Part shown: positions 39,313-47,338 of the stretch, one piece after another | Position numbering within the stretch: the first letter of the stretch is position 1 | How the letters are laid out: every line of letters starts with the position of its first letter | NCBI RefSeq assembly: GCF_012928505.1 | Contig: NZ_JABBJN010000008.1 | Span: 91,119 to 155,118, forward strand | Origin: Achromobacter sp. Bel | Lineage (GTDB): Bacteria; Pseudomonadota; Gammaproteobacteria; Burkholderiales; Burkholderiaceae_B | Reading direction: 5' to 3' | Length of the DNA: 64,000 bases | Notes under the pieces: generated by a model | What the model saw: only the letters and a program-made list of their open reading frames with translations | Told to the model about the DNA's origin: nothing | The model's database searches: none | Made by a program: the position numbers and the translations under genes

Positions 39313-40824
39313 CTAGTACGCGATGCAGACGGACTTCTTCTCCAGGTACATCTCGATCACGGCGCGGCCGTGTTCGCGGCCGATGCCGGATTGCTTGAAT
39401 CCGCCAAACGGCATGTTGGGATCCAGCATGTTGTGGGTGTTGACCCACACCGTGCCCGCGTCGATGCGCGGGATCAGGCGCTGCACGCGCGACAGGTCAT
39501 TGCTCCAGAGGCTGGCGCCCAACCCGAAGGCGCTGTCGTTGGCCAGCCGCACGGCGTCATCCAGCGTGTCGAACGGCTGCGCCACGACGACGGGGCCGAA
39601 GATCTCTTCCTGTGCGATGCGGGCGTCTTGCCGCACATCCGCGAACACCGTGGGCCGCACGAAGTAGCCTGGCCCATCGCCGGCGGCGCCCCCCGCCAGC
39701 ACGCGGCCGCCTTCCGCCCGGCCGATGCCGATGTAGTCCATGACGCGCTGCTGATGCCGGGCCGAAATCAATGGCCCAACCTGCGTGGCCGCATCGAAGC
39801 CGGACCCCAGCGTCAACCCGGAAGCCACGTCCGCCAGCCCCTGCACGACCTTGTCATACAGGCCCCGTTGCACATACAGTCGCGATCCGGCCGTGCAAAC
39901 CTGGCCCTGGTTGAAGAAGATGGCCGCGGCGGCGCCTTGGACGGCGCGGTCGACATCGCAATCGTCCAACACGATGACGGGCGACTTGCCGCCCAGCTCC
40001 AGCGACACGCGCTTCATGTCGTCCATCGCCGCCCGTCCGATCAGCTTGCCGACCTCGGTAGACCCGGTGAACGCGATCTTGTCGACCCCGGGATGCGCCA
40101 CCAGCGCCGCGCCGGCGGTTTCTCCGCGTCCGGTGATCACATTGACCACGCCGGGCGGAAAGCCGGCTTCCAGCGCCAGTTCGGCCAGGCGCAGCGCAGT
40201 CAGCGGTGTTTCCTCGGCGGGTTTGAGCACGACGGTGCAGCCCGTGGCCAACGCTGGCGCGATTTTCCACGCCGCCATCAGCAGCGGGAAGTTCCACGGG
40301 ATGATTGCGCCGACCACGCCCACGGGCTGCGCCAGCGTGTAGGCGCTGTACTGGACGCCCGGAGGAAAAGGGATCGACAAGGACAGGGTGTCGCCCGTGA
40401 TCTTGGTCGCCCATCCCGCCATGTAGCGCAGCCATTGCGCGCCAGCGCCCACTTCCAGCCCCTGGGCGATGCCCAGGAGCTTGCCGTTGTTCAGCGTTTC
40501 CAGGCGGGCCAGTTCAGTGCCGTGCTGCTCCAGCAGGTCGGCCAGCTTCAGCAGCAGCCGTTCACGGCCTGCGGGCAGCATGTCGTGCCAGGGCCCCGAG
40601 GCGAACGCGCGGCGCGCGGCCTGTACCGCCAGATCCACTTGCACGGGGCCGGCATCCGGCTGATGCGCGATGACCTGCCCGGTGGCCGGGTCGTAGACGG
40701 GGACCGGCTGGCCCTGCCCCTCGTGCACCGGCTTGCCGTCGATCAGCATGAATTCCCTGATCGCGCCCAGTTCCGGGCGGTCGGCCCCTGCAGGGCGCGC
40801 GGTCGAAACGCTTGGGAAAGACAT
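39313..40824 (-). CDS. Aldehyde dehydrogenase, FeaB-like (phenylacetaldehyde-type)
   Basis: A 503-residue NAD-dependent aldehyde dehydrogenase. Motifs: IPWNFPLLMAAWKIAPALATG, the catalytic glutamate in LELGGKSP, and the catalytic cysteine (about residue 309) in FFNQGQVCTAGSRLYV. The wording around these sites and the C-terminus (NMPFGGFKQSGIGREHG ... EKKSVCIAY) resembles E. coli FeaB, which oxidises phenylacetaldehyde to phenylacetate. It is the first gene of the aau string and should remove the toxic aldehyde made by the dehydrogenase, in the cytoplasm. GGAG lies 6 bases before the ATG at 40824. Confidence 0.88.
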   Translation of the reverse strand: MSFPSVSTARPAGADRPELGAIREFMLIDGKPVHEGQGQPVPVYDPATGQVIAHQPDAGPVQVDLAVQAARRAFASGPWHDMLPAGRERLLLKLADLLEQHGTELARLETLNNGKLLGIAQGLEVGAGAQWLRYMAGWATKITGDTLSLSIPFPPGVQYSAYTLAQPVGVVGAIIPWNFPLLMAAWKIAPALATGCTVVLKPAEETPLTALRLAELALEAGFPPGVVNVITGRGETAGAALVAHPGVDKIAFTGSTEVGKLIGRAAMDDMKRVSLELGGKSPVIVLDDCDVDRAVQGAAAAIFFNQGQVCTAGSRLYVQRGLYDKVVQGLADVASGLTLGSGFDAATQVGPLISARHQQRVMDYIGIGRAEGGRVLAGGAAGDGPGYFVRPTVFADVRQDARIAQEEIFGPVVVAQPFDTLDDAVRLANDSAFGLGASLWSNDLSRVQRLIPRIDAGTVWVNTHNMLDPNMPFGGFKQSGIGREHGRAVIEMYLEKKSVCIAY

Positions 40825-40932
40825 CTGAAGCTCCAACGAAAAGTGTGGGAGCCAGAATAGCAACGGCGTTCCGGGCTGGCTTGTCGGGCCGTGCATGGGG
40901 ATTTGTCATTCTGCGCACGCGGACCCCACATG

Positions 40933-40973
40933 AAAAAGGCCAGGCCAACCGCGCTTGGCGGTCCGGCCTGGCC
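40933..40973 (-). terminator. Nested-hairpin terminator of qor
   Basis: GGCCAGGCC/GGCCTGGCC encloses a second hairpin, ACCGC/GCGGT. In the minus direction it ends in five U (A-run at 40933-40937). It separates qor from the aldehyde dehydrogenase gene, so the aau string begins a new transcription unit. Between it and 40824 lies the aau promoter region, in which I see no strong sigma-70 promoter, as expected for an activator-dependent one. Confidence 0.88.
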
Positions 40974-41016
40974 CGTTACAGGCTCGTCAGGGAGCCCGCG
41001 CGGCGGATATCGCCGA

Positions 41017-42006
41017 TCAGTCCAGCATCAGCACCGTGGCGCCGGTGGTCTTGCGCGAGGCCAGCGCGGTCTGCGCTTCGCCCACTTGCTCCAGGCTGTA
41101 GCGCTGGTCGATACGGACCTTGATCTTCTTCTTCAGCACCAGGTCGAACACTTCTTCCGACGCGGCCTGCAGCTTTTCCAACGTATTCACATGCACGCCC
41201 AGGGACGGGCGCGTGACGTACAGGCTGCCCTTCTGATTCAGCACGGCCAGGTTGACGCCAGCGACGGGGCCGGACGCGTTGCCGAAGCTGACCATCAGGC
41301 CGCGCGGTTCGATGCAGTCCAGCGAGGTCTCCCACGTGTCCTTGCCCACGCCGTCATACACCACCGGCACCTTCTTGCCGCCGGTCAGTTCCAGCACGCG
41401 CTCCGCAACATTCTCGCGCGAGTAGTCGATGGTTTCCCACGCGCCATTGGCGCGGGCCAGCTCCGCCTTTTCCGGGCTGGAGACCGTGCCGATCAGCTTC
41501 ACGCCCAGAGCCTTGGCCCACTGGCAGGCGATCAGGCCCACGCCGCCGGCGGCCGCGTGGAACAGGATGGTTTCGCCGCCTTGCAGGCGATAGGTCTGGC
41601 GGAACAGGTATTGCACCGTCAGGCCCTTGAGCATCAGCGCGGCGGCTTCGTCGAAACCGATGCCCTTGGGCACCTTGACGACCTGGTTGGCAGGCACGTT
41701 GCGCGCCTTGGCGTAGGCGCCGATGGGGCTTTGGCCGTAGGCGACCCGGTCGCCCTTTTTCAGGTGCTTGACGTCTGCGCCCACCGCGGTAACCACGCCG
41801 GCGGCTTCGAAGCCCAGGCCGTGCGGCAGCGGATGCGGGTACAAGCCCGTGCGGAAATAGATATCGATGAAGTTCAGGCCGGCGGCGTGTTGTTCAATCG
41901 TGACTTCATTGGCGGCGGGCGGCAGGACTTCCACCTCGACCAGCTTCAGGACTTCAGGACCACCGTGCTGCTCGATACGAATTGCCTTGACGAGATTGCT
42001 GGCCAT
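41017..42006 (-). CDS. qor: NADPH:quinone oxidoreductase
   Basis: A 329-residue zinc-free medium-chain dehydrogenase. It matches E. coli QorA along its length: EQHGGPEVLKLVEVE, GLNFIDIYFRTGLYP, the nucleotide-binding stretch LFHAAAGGVGLIACQWAKAL, and LNQKGSLYVTRPSL. It reduces quinones by one electron in the cytoplasm and may protect against electrophiles. AAAGGAGG precedes the ATG. It lies 52 bases after the EamA transporter gene and ends at a strong terminator. Confidence 0.92.
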   Translation of the reverse strand: MASNLVKAIRIEQHGGPEVLKLVEVEVLPPAANEVTIEQHAAGLNFIDIYFRTGLYPHPLPHGLGFEAAGVVTAVGADVKHLKKGDRVAYGQSPIGAYAKARNVPANQVVKVPKGIGFDEAAALMLKGLTVQYLFRQTYRLQGGETILFHAAAGGVGLIACQWAKALGVKLIGTVSSPEKAELARANGAWETIDYSRENVAERVLELTGGKKVPVVYDGVGKDTWETSLDCIEPRGLMVSFGNASGPVAGVNLAVLNQKGSLYVTRPSLGVHVNTLEKLQAASEEVFDLVLKKKIKVRIDQRYSLEQVGEAQTALASRKTTGATVLMLD

Positions 42007-42058
42007 GCGGGCCTCCTTTCATTGGAAATATTTGGGGTGTAACCGGGAAAACCAGACT

Positions 42059-43039
42059 TCAGCGCGGCGGGCGGGCCTCGCGCGGCGTGGCGGACGCCTG
42101 CTTGCCGACGCCGACGCCCATCAGGGCGAACACGCCGGCCAGTACCAACGCGGTCCCCGCCATCTGCCAAACGGTAATAGGCTCGTTCAGGAACCACGAC
42201 GCCAGGAACAGCACCGACACCGGCCCCACCATGCCCAGCAGCGACGCCGTGGGCGCGCCAATCAGCGACACCGCCCACATCAGCATGAAGACCGGCACCA
42301 CCGTGTTCAGCGTGGCATGGATCACGGAATACCCGTAAACCCCGGCCGGTTGAATCAGCATCGACGGCGGATGAATCACGAAAAACTGGATGATGCAGGC
42401 CACGCACGACACCAGCATGGCATAGGCCACCAGGCGCGTCGGCCCGACCCGCTTGATCAGTTCGCCAGAACAAATCAGGTACACAGAATAGCTTGCCGCC
42501 GAGCCAAAAACGAACAAAGACCCTAACAGCACCTCGCCGCCGCCGCCGAAGGACAAGTCATGGGCAAACACCAGCACCACGCCCAGATAGGACAAGACCA
42601 TGGCCAGCCATTGCCGGCGCTCGACCGGGCGCTTGAACCAGAACGCCGACAGCAGCACGACAAGCGAGGGCGACAGGAAGAGGATCAGGCGTTCCAGGCT
42701 GGCCGTGATGTAGCGCAGCCCCAGAAAATCCAGGAAGCTGGACAGGTAATAGCCCAGCAGCCCCAACACGATGACCTGCGCGCGTTCCTTGCCCGTCATC
42801 ACCACGATTTCGCCGCGGGCGGCGCGCCGCGACTGATGCCAGGCGACCGCCGCGAAGAACGGCATGGCAAATAGCATGCGGAAAGCGATGAGCGTGACCG
42901 CATCGATACCGTAGCGGTACGTGAATTTGACGACGATCGCCTTGGCTGAAAACAGCACCGCGCCAAGCGTCGCCATGAGGATTCCGGCCGCACGGCCGGA
43001 CAGGTAGGAAGGCGGCAAAAACTTGGCAAGACGATTCAT
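42059..43039 (-). CDS. EamA-family (DMT) transporter, first of a divergent pair
   Basis: A 326-residue inner-membrane protein with ten predicted helices in two EamA repeats (about 18-155 and 170-310). Marks include AAGILMATLGAVLFSAKAIVVK, ITASLERLILFLSPSLVVLLS and ASLLGMVGPVSVLFLASWFL. The family exports metabolites such as amino acids or moves unknown solutes. It is divergent from a second EamA gene, with 73 bases between the starts that hold an 18-base palindrome. Substrate unknown. Confidence 0.88.
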   Translation of the reverse strand: MNRLAKFLPPSYLSGRAAGILMATLGAVLFSAKAIVVKFTYRYGIDAVTLIAFRMLFAMPFFAAVAWHQSRRAARGEIVVMTGKERAQVIVLGLLGYYLSSFLDFLGLRYITASLERLILFLSPSLVVLLSAFWFKRPVERRQWLAMVLSYLGVVLVFAHDLSFGGGGEVLLGSLFVFGSAASYSVYLICSGELIKRVGPTRLVAYAMLVSCVACIIQFFVIHPPSMLIQPAGVYGYSVIHATLNTVVPVFMLMWAVSLIGAPTASLLGMVGPVSVLFLASWFLNEPITVWQMAGTALVLAGVFALMGVGVGKQASATPREARPPR

Positions 43040-43057
43040 GCGATGATTTTAGATTCA

Positions 43058-43075
43058 GTGCAAAGCGATTTGCAC
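43058..43075. promoter_or_regulatory. Palindromic operator candidate between two EamA genes
   Basis: GTGCAAA/TTTGCAC with a GCGA centre, perfect over 7 bases per arm, in the middle of the 73-base divergent promoter region. One regulator binding here could control both transporters. The cognate regulator is not evident. Confidence 0.55.
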
Positions 43076-43112
43076 GTCCATCGCAGCTTTTTGGCATCAA
43101 ATTCCCCATCGC

Positions 43113-44003
43113 ATGACCCGACAACGCGCTCTGACCCACATCCACATCGCCGCCGTGCTGTTCGGCCTGACCGGCGTTTTCGGGGAACTGATCCAGGCCA
43201 GCGCCGCCGTCATCACGCTGGGGCGGGCGGTCTTCGCCGTGATTTCACTGGGCGTGTTCGCCCGCATGCGGCGCAAGCCCCTGCTGGGCGTGCTGACCCC
43301 CGCCCAGTTGTTCGTGCTGGTGATCGCCGGCGCGCTGCTGGCCGCCCACTGGGTCACGTTCTTCATCTCGGTCAAGGTGGGCGGCATCGCCATCGCCACG
43401 CTGGGCTTTGCCAGTTTCCCCGCCTTCATCACGCTGTTCGAAGGCCTGATCTTCCGGGAACGCATCCGGGCGGCCGAGTGGATGCTGCTGGGACTGGTCA
43501 CCGCCGGCCTGGTCCTGGTTACCCCGTCGTTCGACTTCGCGGACCAGGGCACGATCGGCCTGGCATGGGGGCTGCTGTCGGGCCTGACCTTCGCCCTGCT
43601 GGCGCTGAGCAATCGGCGTTCGGCCTCGGGCATGGACCCGATGCAGGTGGCGTGCTGGCAAAACGTGGTGGTGGCGCTGGTCATGGTGCCGTTCGCCGTG
43701 GGCCAGTTGCCCGCGTTGCCTGCCGTGGACTGGCTCTGGCTGGCCTTGCTGGGCGTGTTCTGCACGGGACTGTCGCATTACCTGTTCGTCTCGAGCCTGA
43801 CCCGCCTGAACGCGCGCAGCGCCGGGCTGGTCATCGCCCTGGAACCCGTCTACGCCATCGCCTTCGCCTGGGCCTTGTTCAGCCAGGAGCCCACGCCGCG
43901 CATGATGGCGGGCGCTGCCTTGATCGTGGCCGCCATTGTCTGGTCCGGGCTGCGCAAGAGCGCGACGGTGGACGCCGCTCCGCCCCCTGAAACACAGCAT
44001 TGA
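43113..44003 (+). CDS. EamA-family (DMT) transporter, second of a divergent pair
   Basis: A 296-residue inner-membrane protein with ten predicted helices in two EamA repeats. It begins MTRQRALTHIHIAAVLFGLTGVFGELI and has WVTFFISVKVGGIAIATLGF and SHYLFVSSLTRLNARSAGL. It is distinct in sequence from its divergent neighbour, so the two are not a recent duplication. Its stop codon overlaps the -35 region of the following marR-type gene. Substrate unknown. Confidence 0.88.
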   Translation: MTRQRALTHIHIAAVLFGLTGVFGELIQASAAVITLGRAVFAVISLGVFARMRRKPLLGVLTPAQLFVLVIAGALLAAHWVTFFISVKVGGIAIATLGFASFPAFITLFEGLIFRERIRAAEWMLLGLVTAGLVLVTPSFDFADQGTIGLAWGLLSGLTFALLALSNRRSASGMDPMQVACWQNVVVALVMVPFAVGQLPALPAVDWLWLALLGVFCTGLSHYLFVSSLTRLNARSAGLVIALEPVYAIAFAWALFSQEPTPRMMAGAALIVAAIVWSGLRKSATVDAAPPPETQH

Positions 44004-44027
44004 CAATAACTGACTAGGCAGTAAAAT
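44000..44027 (+). promoter_or_regulatory. marR promoter with embedded operator
   Basis: TTGACA (44000-44005), 16 bases, TAAAAT (44022-44027). Between them lies the near-perfect palindrome ACTGACTAGGCAGT (44009-44022, one mismatched pair). Its core TGNCTAGGCA recurs in the operator before the efflux operon, which supports autoregulation by the MarR protein. Confidence 0.7.
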
Positions 44028-44034
44028 TCGGCAC

Positions 44035-44541
44035 ATGAATGCCGAAACTTCCCCGCCGTCGCCCGATACCCCTGTCCACTACCGCAGCGACAACCGCTGC
44101 ATGGCGGAAGACAACGCCGGCTACCTGATCAAGCTTGCCTATCATTCGCTGACCCGGATGCTGGACCAGGAAATGGCCCCGCTGGGCCTGACCGCCATGC
44201 AATGGCGCCCGTTGGCCATGGTCTTCCTGGGCCGCGCCGACACCCCCGCCGAGCTGGCGCGACTGAACGACATGGATACCGGCGCCATGACCCGCGCGCT
44301 GGACCGCCTGGAGGCCAAAGGCCTGCTGCGCCGTACGCGCAGCCAGACGGACCGCCGCGTCGTGAAGATCGAACTGACGGAACTGGGCGAATCCAAGGCC
44401 CGTGAAATCCCGCCGAACATCGCCCGGTCGCTGAACCACCACCTGCGCGGCTTTTCCGCCGACGAAGTCACCCAGCTGATGCACTTCATGCGCCGCATGA
44501 TCGCCAACGGCTCCGCGTCCAGCGCCGCCCCCGAACGCTGA
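44035..44541 (+). CDS. MarR-family regulator of the adjacent efflux operon
   Basis: A 168-residue regulator with the MarR winged helix (about 55-135): LTAMQWRPLAMVF, TPAELARLNDMDTGAMTRALDRLE, GLLRRTRSQTDRRVVKIELTELG. It is followed by a NodT-EmrA-EmrB operon, as EmrR precedes emrAB in E. coli. Palindromes with the same core lie at its own promoter and in front of the efflux operon. An intrinsic terminator separates it from the pump genes, so the two units are transcribed separately. Confidence 0.9.
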   Translation: MNAETSPPSPDTPVHYRSDNRCMAEDNAGYLIKLAYHSLTRMLDQEMAPLGLTAMQWRPLAMVFLGRADTPAELARLNDMDTGAMTRALDRLEAKGLLRRTRSQTDRRVVKIELTELGESKAREIPPNIARSLNHHLRGFSADEVTQLMHFMRRMIANGSASSAAPER

Positions 44542-44565
44542 CGGTGCTCTCCCCGCTACGCAGAC

Positions 44566-44590
44566 GCCCCACAGACCTGGGGCTTTATTT
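44566..44590 (+). terminator. Terminator after the marR-type gene
   Basis: GCCCCA/TGGGGC with a 6-base loop, followed by TTTATTT. It sits 24 bases after the marR stop and directly before the efflux operon's operator. Confidence 0.8.
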
Positions 44591-44598
44591 GGCATAAT

Positions 44599-44614
44599 AT
44601 TTGCCTAGGCAAAT
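44599..44614. promoter_or_regulatory. Perfect palindrome before the efflux operon, probable MarR operator
   Basis: ATTTGCCTAGGCAAAT, a perfect 16-base palindrome, overlaps or abuts the likely promoter (CATAAT at 44593-44598 or TTGGCA at 44589-44594). It lies 35 bases before the first pump gene. It shares TGNCTAGGCA with the site in the marR promoter. Confidence 0.75.
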
Positions 44615-44649
44615 ACAGATTAATCAATTACTTTCAGCAAACAGTCAGG

Positions 44650-46122
44650 ATGAAACGCCTTCTTTCTACCGTATTGGTGCTGGCCCTGAGCGGTTGCGCA
44701 CTGATGGAACCCGGGCCCGAGCCCGTTGCGGCGCTGGATGCGGCCAAACTGGGACTGACCAGCGGTCAAGAAACGGCCTGGCCCAACACGCAATGGTGGC
44801 AACGCTACGGCGACAGCCAACTCAACGCGCTGATGGACGAGGCCTTGGCCAACAGCCCGTCGATGAGCGCCGCCCAAGCCCGGCTGGCCAAGGCCAACGC
44901 CGCCGTCAGCACCGCCCGCGCCCCGCTGTTGCCGCGCGTGGACGCCGATTATTCGCTGACCCGGGAACACCTTTCTTCGGACTACATCTACCCGGCCCCG
45001 CTGGGCGGCTCGGTTGTCAGCGACAACCGGCTGGCGCTGGATTTCAGCTATGAGCTGGATTTCTGGGGCAAGAACCGGTCCCGCCTGAAGTCGGCCGTGT
45101 CCGAACGCGAAGCCGCAGTCGCCGACACGCAGGCGGCCCGCAACATGTTGGCCAGCGCCACGGTCCGCGCCTACCTGAATCTGCAGAACGCCTTCGCGCA
45201 GCGCGACGTGCTCAAGCGCGTGATCGCGCAACGCGCCGACGTGCTGTCGCTAACGCAGGGACGCTACAGCGCCGGCCTGGACACCCAGGTCGAGGTGAAG
45301 CAGGCGGAATCGTCGCTAGCCGCGGGCCAGGTGGAATTGACGCAGACCGAGACGACGCTGGCGCAACTGCGCAATCAGGTCGCCGCGCTGACCGGTGCCG
45401 GCCCGCAACGCGGCCAATCGCTGGTCGCCGTGGACTTGACCGCCCCGGCGGGCGTCGTGCCGGCCCAGATCCCGCTGGATCTGCTGGGCCACCGCCCCGA
45501 CGTCGTCGCGTCCCGCTGGCGCGCAGAGGCCGCCCGCAGCGCCATCGATACCGCAAAGGCCGAGTTCTACCCCAACGTCAACCTGACCGCATTTGCCGGC
45601 TTCCAGGCCTTGGGCACCGGCAACCTGCTGGGCGCCGCCGCCCGCACCGCCGGCTTCGGCCCCGCCATCACGCTGCCTATCTTCCATGGCGGCGAACTGA
45701 ACGCCAATCTGGCCGGCCGCCGCGCCGACGCGGATCTGGCCGTGTCGGACTACAACCAGTCGGTGCTGGACGCGGTGCATCAAGTGGCGGACGCGCTGGA
45801 CGGTTTGCGGCTGCTGGATCAGGAACGGGCCCAGCAGCGCCAGGCCCGCGAAGCGATTGAAGCGGCCTACGACCTGGCGGTGAACCGCTACAAAGCCGGC
45901 CTGGGCAACTACATCACCGTGCTCATCGCGCAGACCGGCGTGCTGACCCAGGCCCGCCTGGACACCGACCTGCGCATCCGCGCCTATCAGCTGGATGCCA
46001 ATCTGGCCAATGCGCTGGGTGGCGGCTACGCCCCTGGGACCGAACCCGGGTCTGCGCCCGGGCCCAAGTCGGCCTCTGCGCCCGAAGCGCCGTCCGCCCC
46101 CGCCACGAACCCCATTCATTGA
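44650..46122 (+). CDS. NodT-family outer-membrane efflux lipoprotein
   Basis: A 490-residue outer-membrane channel of the TolC/OprM superfamily. The signal ends in the lipobox ALSGC (Cys at about 16). Two repeats of the efflux family follow (about 60-260 and 275-460), with WWQRYGDSQLNALMDEAL, the SYELDFWGKN beta-barrel segment, GHRPDVVASRWRAEAA and LPIFHGGELNANL. The C-terminal 30 residues are a Pro/Ala/Ser-rich tail. It should form the exit duct for the EmrAB-type pump encoded directly downstream (22 bases). Confidence 0.92.
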   Translation: MKRLLSTVLVLALSGCALMEPGPEPVAALDAAKLGLTSGQETAWPNTQWWQRYGDSQLNALMDEALANSPSMSAAQARLAKANAAVSTARAPLLPRVDADYSLTREHLSSDYIYPAPLGGSVVSDNRLALDFSYELDFWGKNRSRLKSAVSEREAAVADTQAARNMLASATVRAYLNLQNAFAQRDVLKRVIAQRADVLSLTQGRYSAGLDTQVEVKQAESSLAAGQVELTQTETTLAQLRNQVAALTGAGPQRGQSLVAVDLTAPAGVVPAQIPLDLLGHRPDVVASRWRAEAARSAIDTAKAEFYPNVNLTAFAGFQALGTGNLLGAAARTAGFGPAITLPIFHGGELNANLAGRRADADLAVSDYNQSVLDAVHQVADALDGLRLLDQERAQQRQAREAIEAAYDLAVNRYKAGLGNYITVLIAQTGVLTQARLDTDLRIRAYQLDANLANALGGGYAPGTEPGSAPGPKSASAPEAPSAPATNPIH

Positions 46123-46144
46123 ACGATCCCCGGATTCAGACGTC

Positions 46145-47338
46145 ATGAACGCTGCCACCCCCACGACCAATCCCGCCCGTAAACGCCTGCTGCTGCTGGC
46201 CACCGGCGCCTTCATTCTTGTCGCCATCGCCTACGGCATCTGGTGGGCCTTGTTCGGCGCTCACTTCGAAAGCACCGATGACGCCTATGTGCACGGCAAC
46301 CTGGTGCAGATCACGCCGCAAGTGCCCGGCACGGTCATCGCCATCGAAGCCGACGACACCGAAACCGTCGCGGCCGGCCAGCCGCTGGTGCGGCTGGACC
46401 CGGCCGACACCGACGTGGCGCTGCAACAGGCCCAGGCCAAACTGGCACAGATGGTGCGTCAGGTCCGCACCTACTATGTCCAGAACGATGCATTGGCCGC
46501 CGACGTCGATCTGCGTAACGCCGACATCATGCGCGCCCAGGCCGAACTGACCCGCGCGCAAAGCGACGTCAGCCGCCGCCAGCAACTGGCCAAGTCTGGC
46601 GGCGTCAGCGGCGAAGAAATCCTGCACGCCGAAGCCGCGCTGAAGTCCGCCCAATCCGGCCTGGCGCAAGCCCGCGCCTCGTTGGCCGCCTCGCGCGCCA
46701 AGCTGGCCACCAACCAGGCCCTGACGCAGGGCACGACCGTCGCCAACCATCCCGACGTGCTGCAAGCCGCGGCCGGCCTGCGCAATGCCTGGCTGGCGCA
46801 ATCCCGCACGGTGCTGCCGGCGCCTGTCAGCGGCGTCATCGCCCGCCGCAGCGCGCAAGTCGGCCAGCGCGTCGCCCCCGGCAATGCGCTGATGACGGTG
46901 GTTCCGCTGGATCAGGTCTGGGTGGAAGCCAACTTCAAGGAAGGCCAGTTGCGCAAGATGCGCATCGGCCAGCCCGTCAAGATGGTGGCCGACTTGTACG
47001 GCAGCGCGGTGACCTATCACGGCAAGATCTCGGGCCTGGACGCCGGCACCGGCAGCGCCTTCGCCCTGCTGCCGGCGCAGAACGCCACCGGCAACTGGAT
47101 CAAGGTGGTGCAGCGCGTGCCCGTGCGCATCACCCTGGACCCTGAAGACCTGAAGTCGCACCCCTTGCGTGTCGGCCTGTCCATGGACGTGGAAGTCGAT
47201 GTGGGCAAGCAGGAAGGCGAACCGCTGACGCAGGTTTCCCGCAAGGAACCAGTCTGGTCCACCCGCGCCTTCGAACCCGCGCATGATGAAGTCGACACCA
47301 TGATCACCAAAATCATCCAGGACAACCTGGCATCATGA
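46145..47338 (+). CDS. emrA: EmrA-type membrane fusion (HlyD family) efflux protein
   Basis: A 397-residue periplasmic adaptor with one N-terminal membrane helix (about 15-37). It continues with the EmrA/HlyD hallmarks FESTDDAYVHGNLVQITPQVPGTV, split in the protein as the first lipoyl half, a coiled-coil hairpin (about 90-215), and the second half with VLPAPVSGVIARRSAQVGQRV. I choose the ATG at 46145. It links the inner-membrane pump to the outer-membrane channel. The last four bases overlap the start of emrB, so both are translated together. Confidence 0.92.
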   Translation: MNAATPTTNPARKRLLLLATGAFILVAIAYGIWWALFGAHFESTDDAYVHGNLVQITPQVPGTVIAIEADDTETVAAGQPLVRLDPADTDVALQQAQAKLAQMVRQVRTYYVQNDALAADVDLRNADIMRAQAELTRAQSDVSRRQQLAKSGGVSGEEILHAEAALKSAQSGLAQARASLAASRAKLATNQALTQGTTVANHPDVLQAAAGLRNAWLAQSRTVLPAPVSGVIARRSAQVGQRVAPGNALMTVVPLDQVWVEANFKEGQLRKMRIGQPVKMVADLYGSAVTYHGKISGLDAGTGSAFALLPAQNATGNWIKVVQRVPVRITLDPEDLKSHPLRVGLSMDVEVDVGKQEGEPLTQVSRKEPVWSTRAFEPAHDEVDTMITKIIQDNLAS

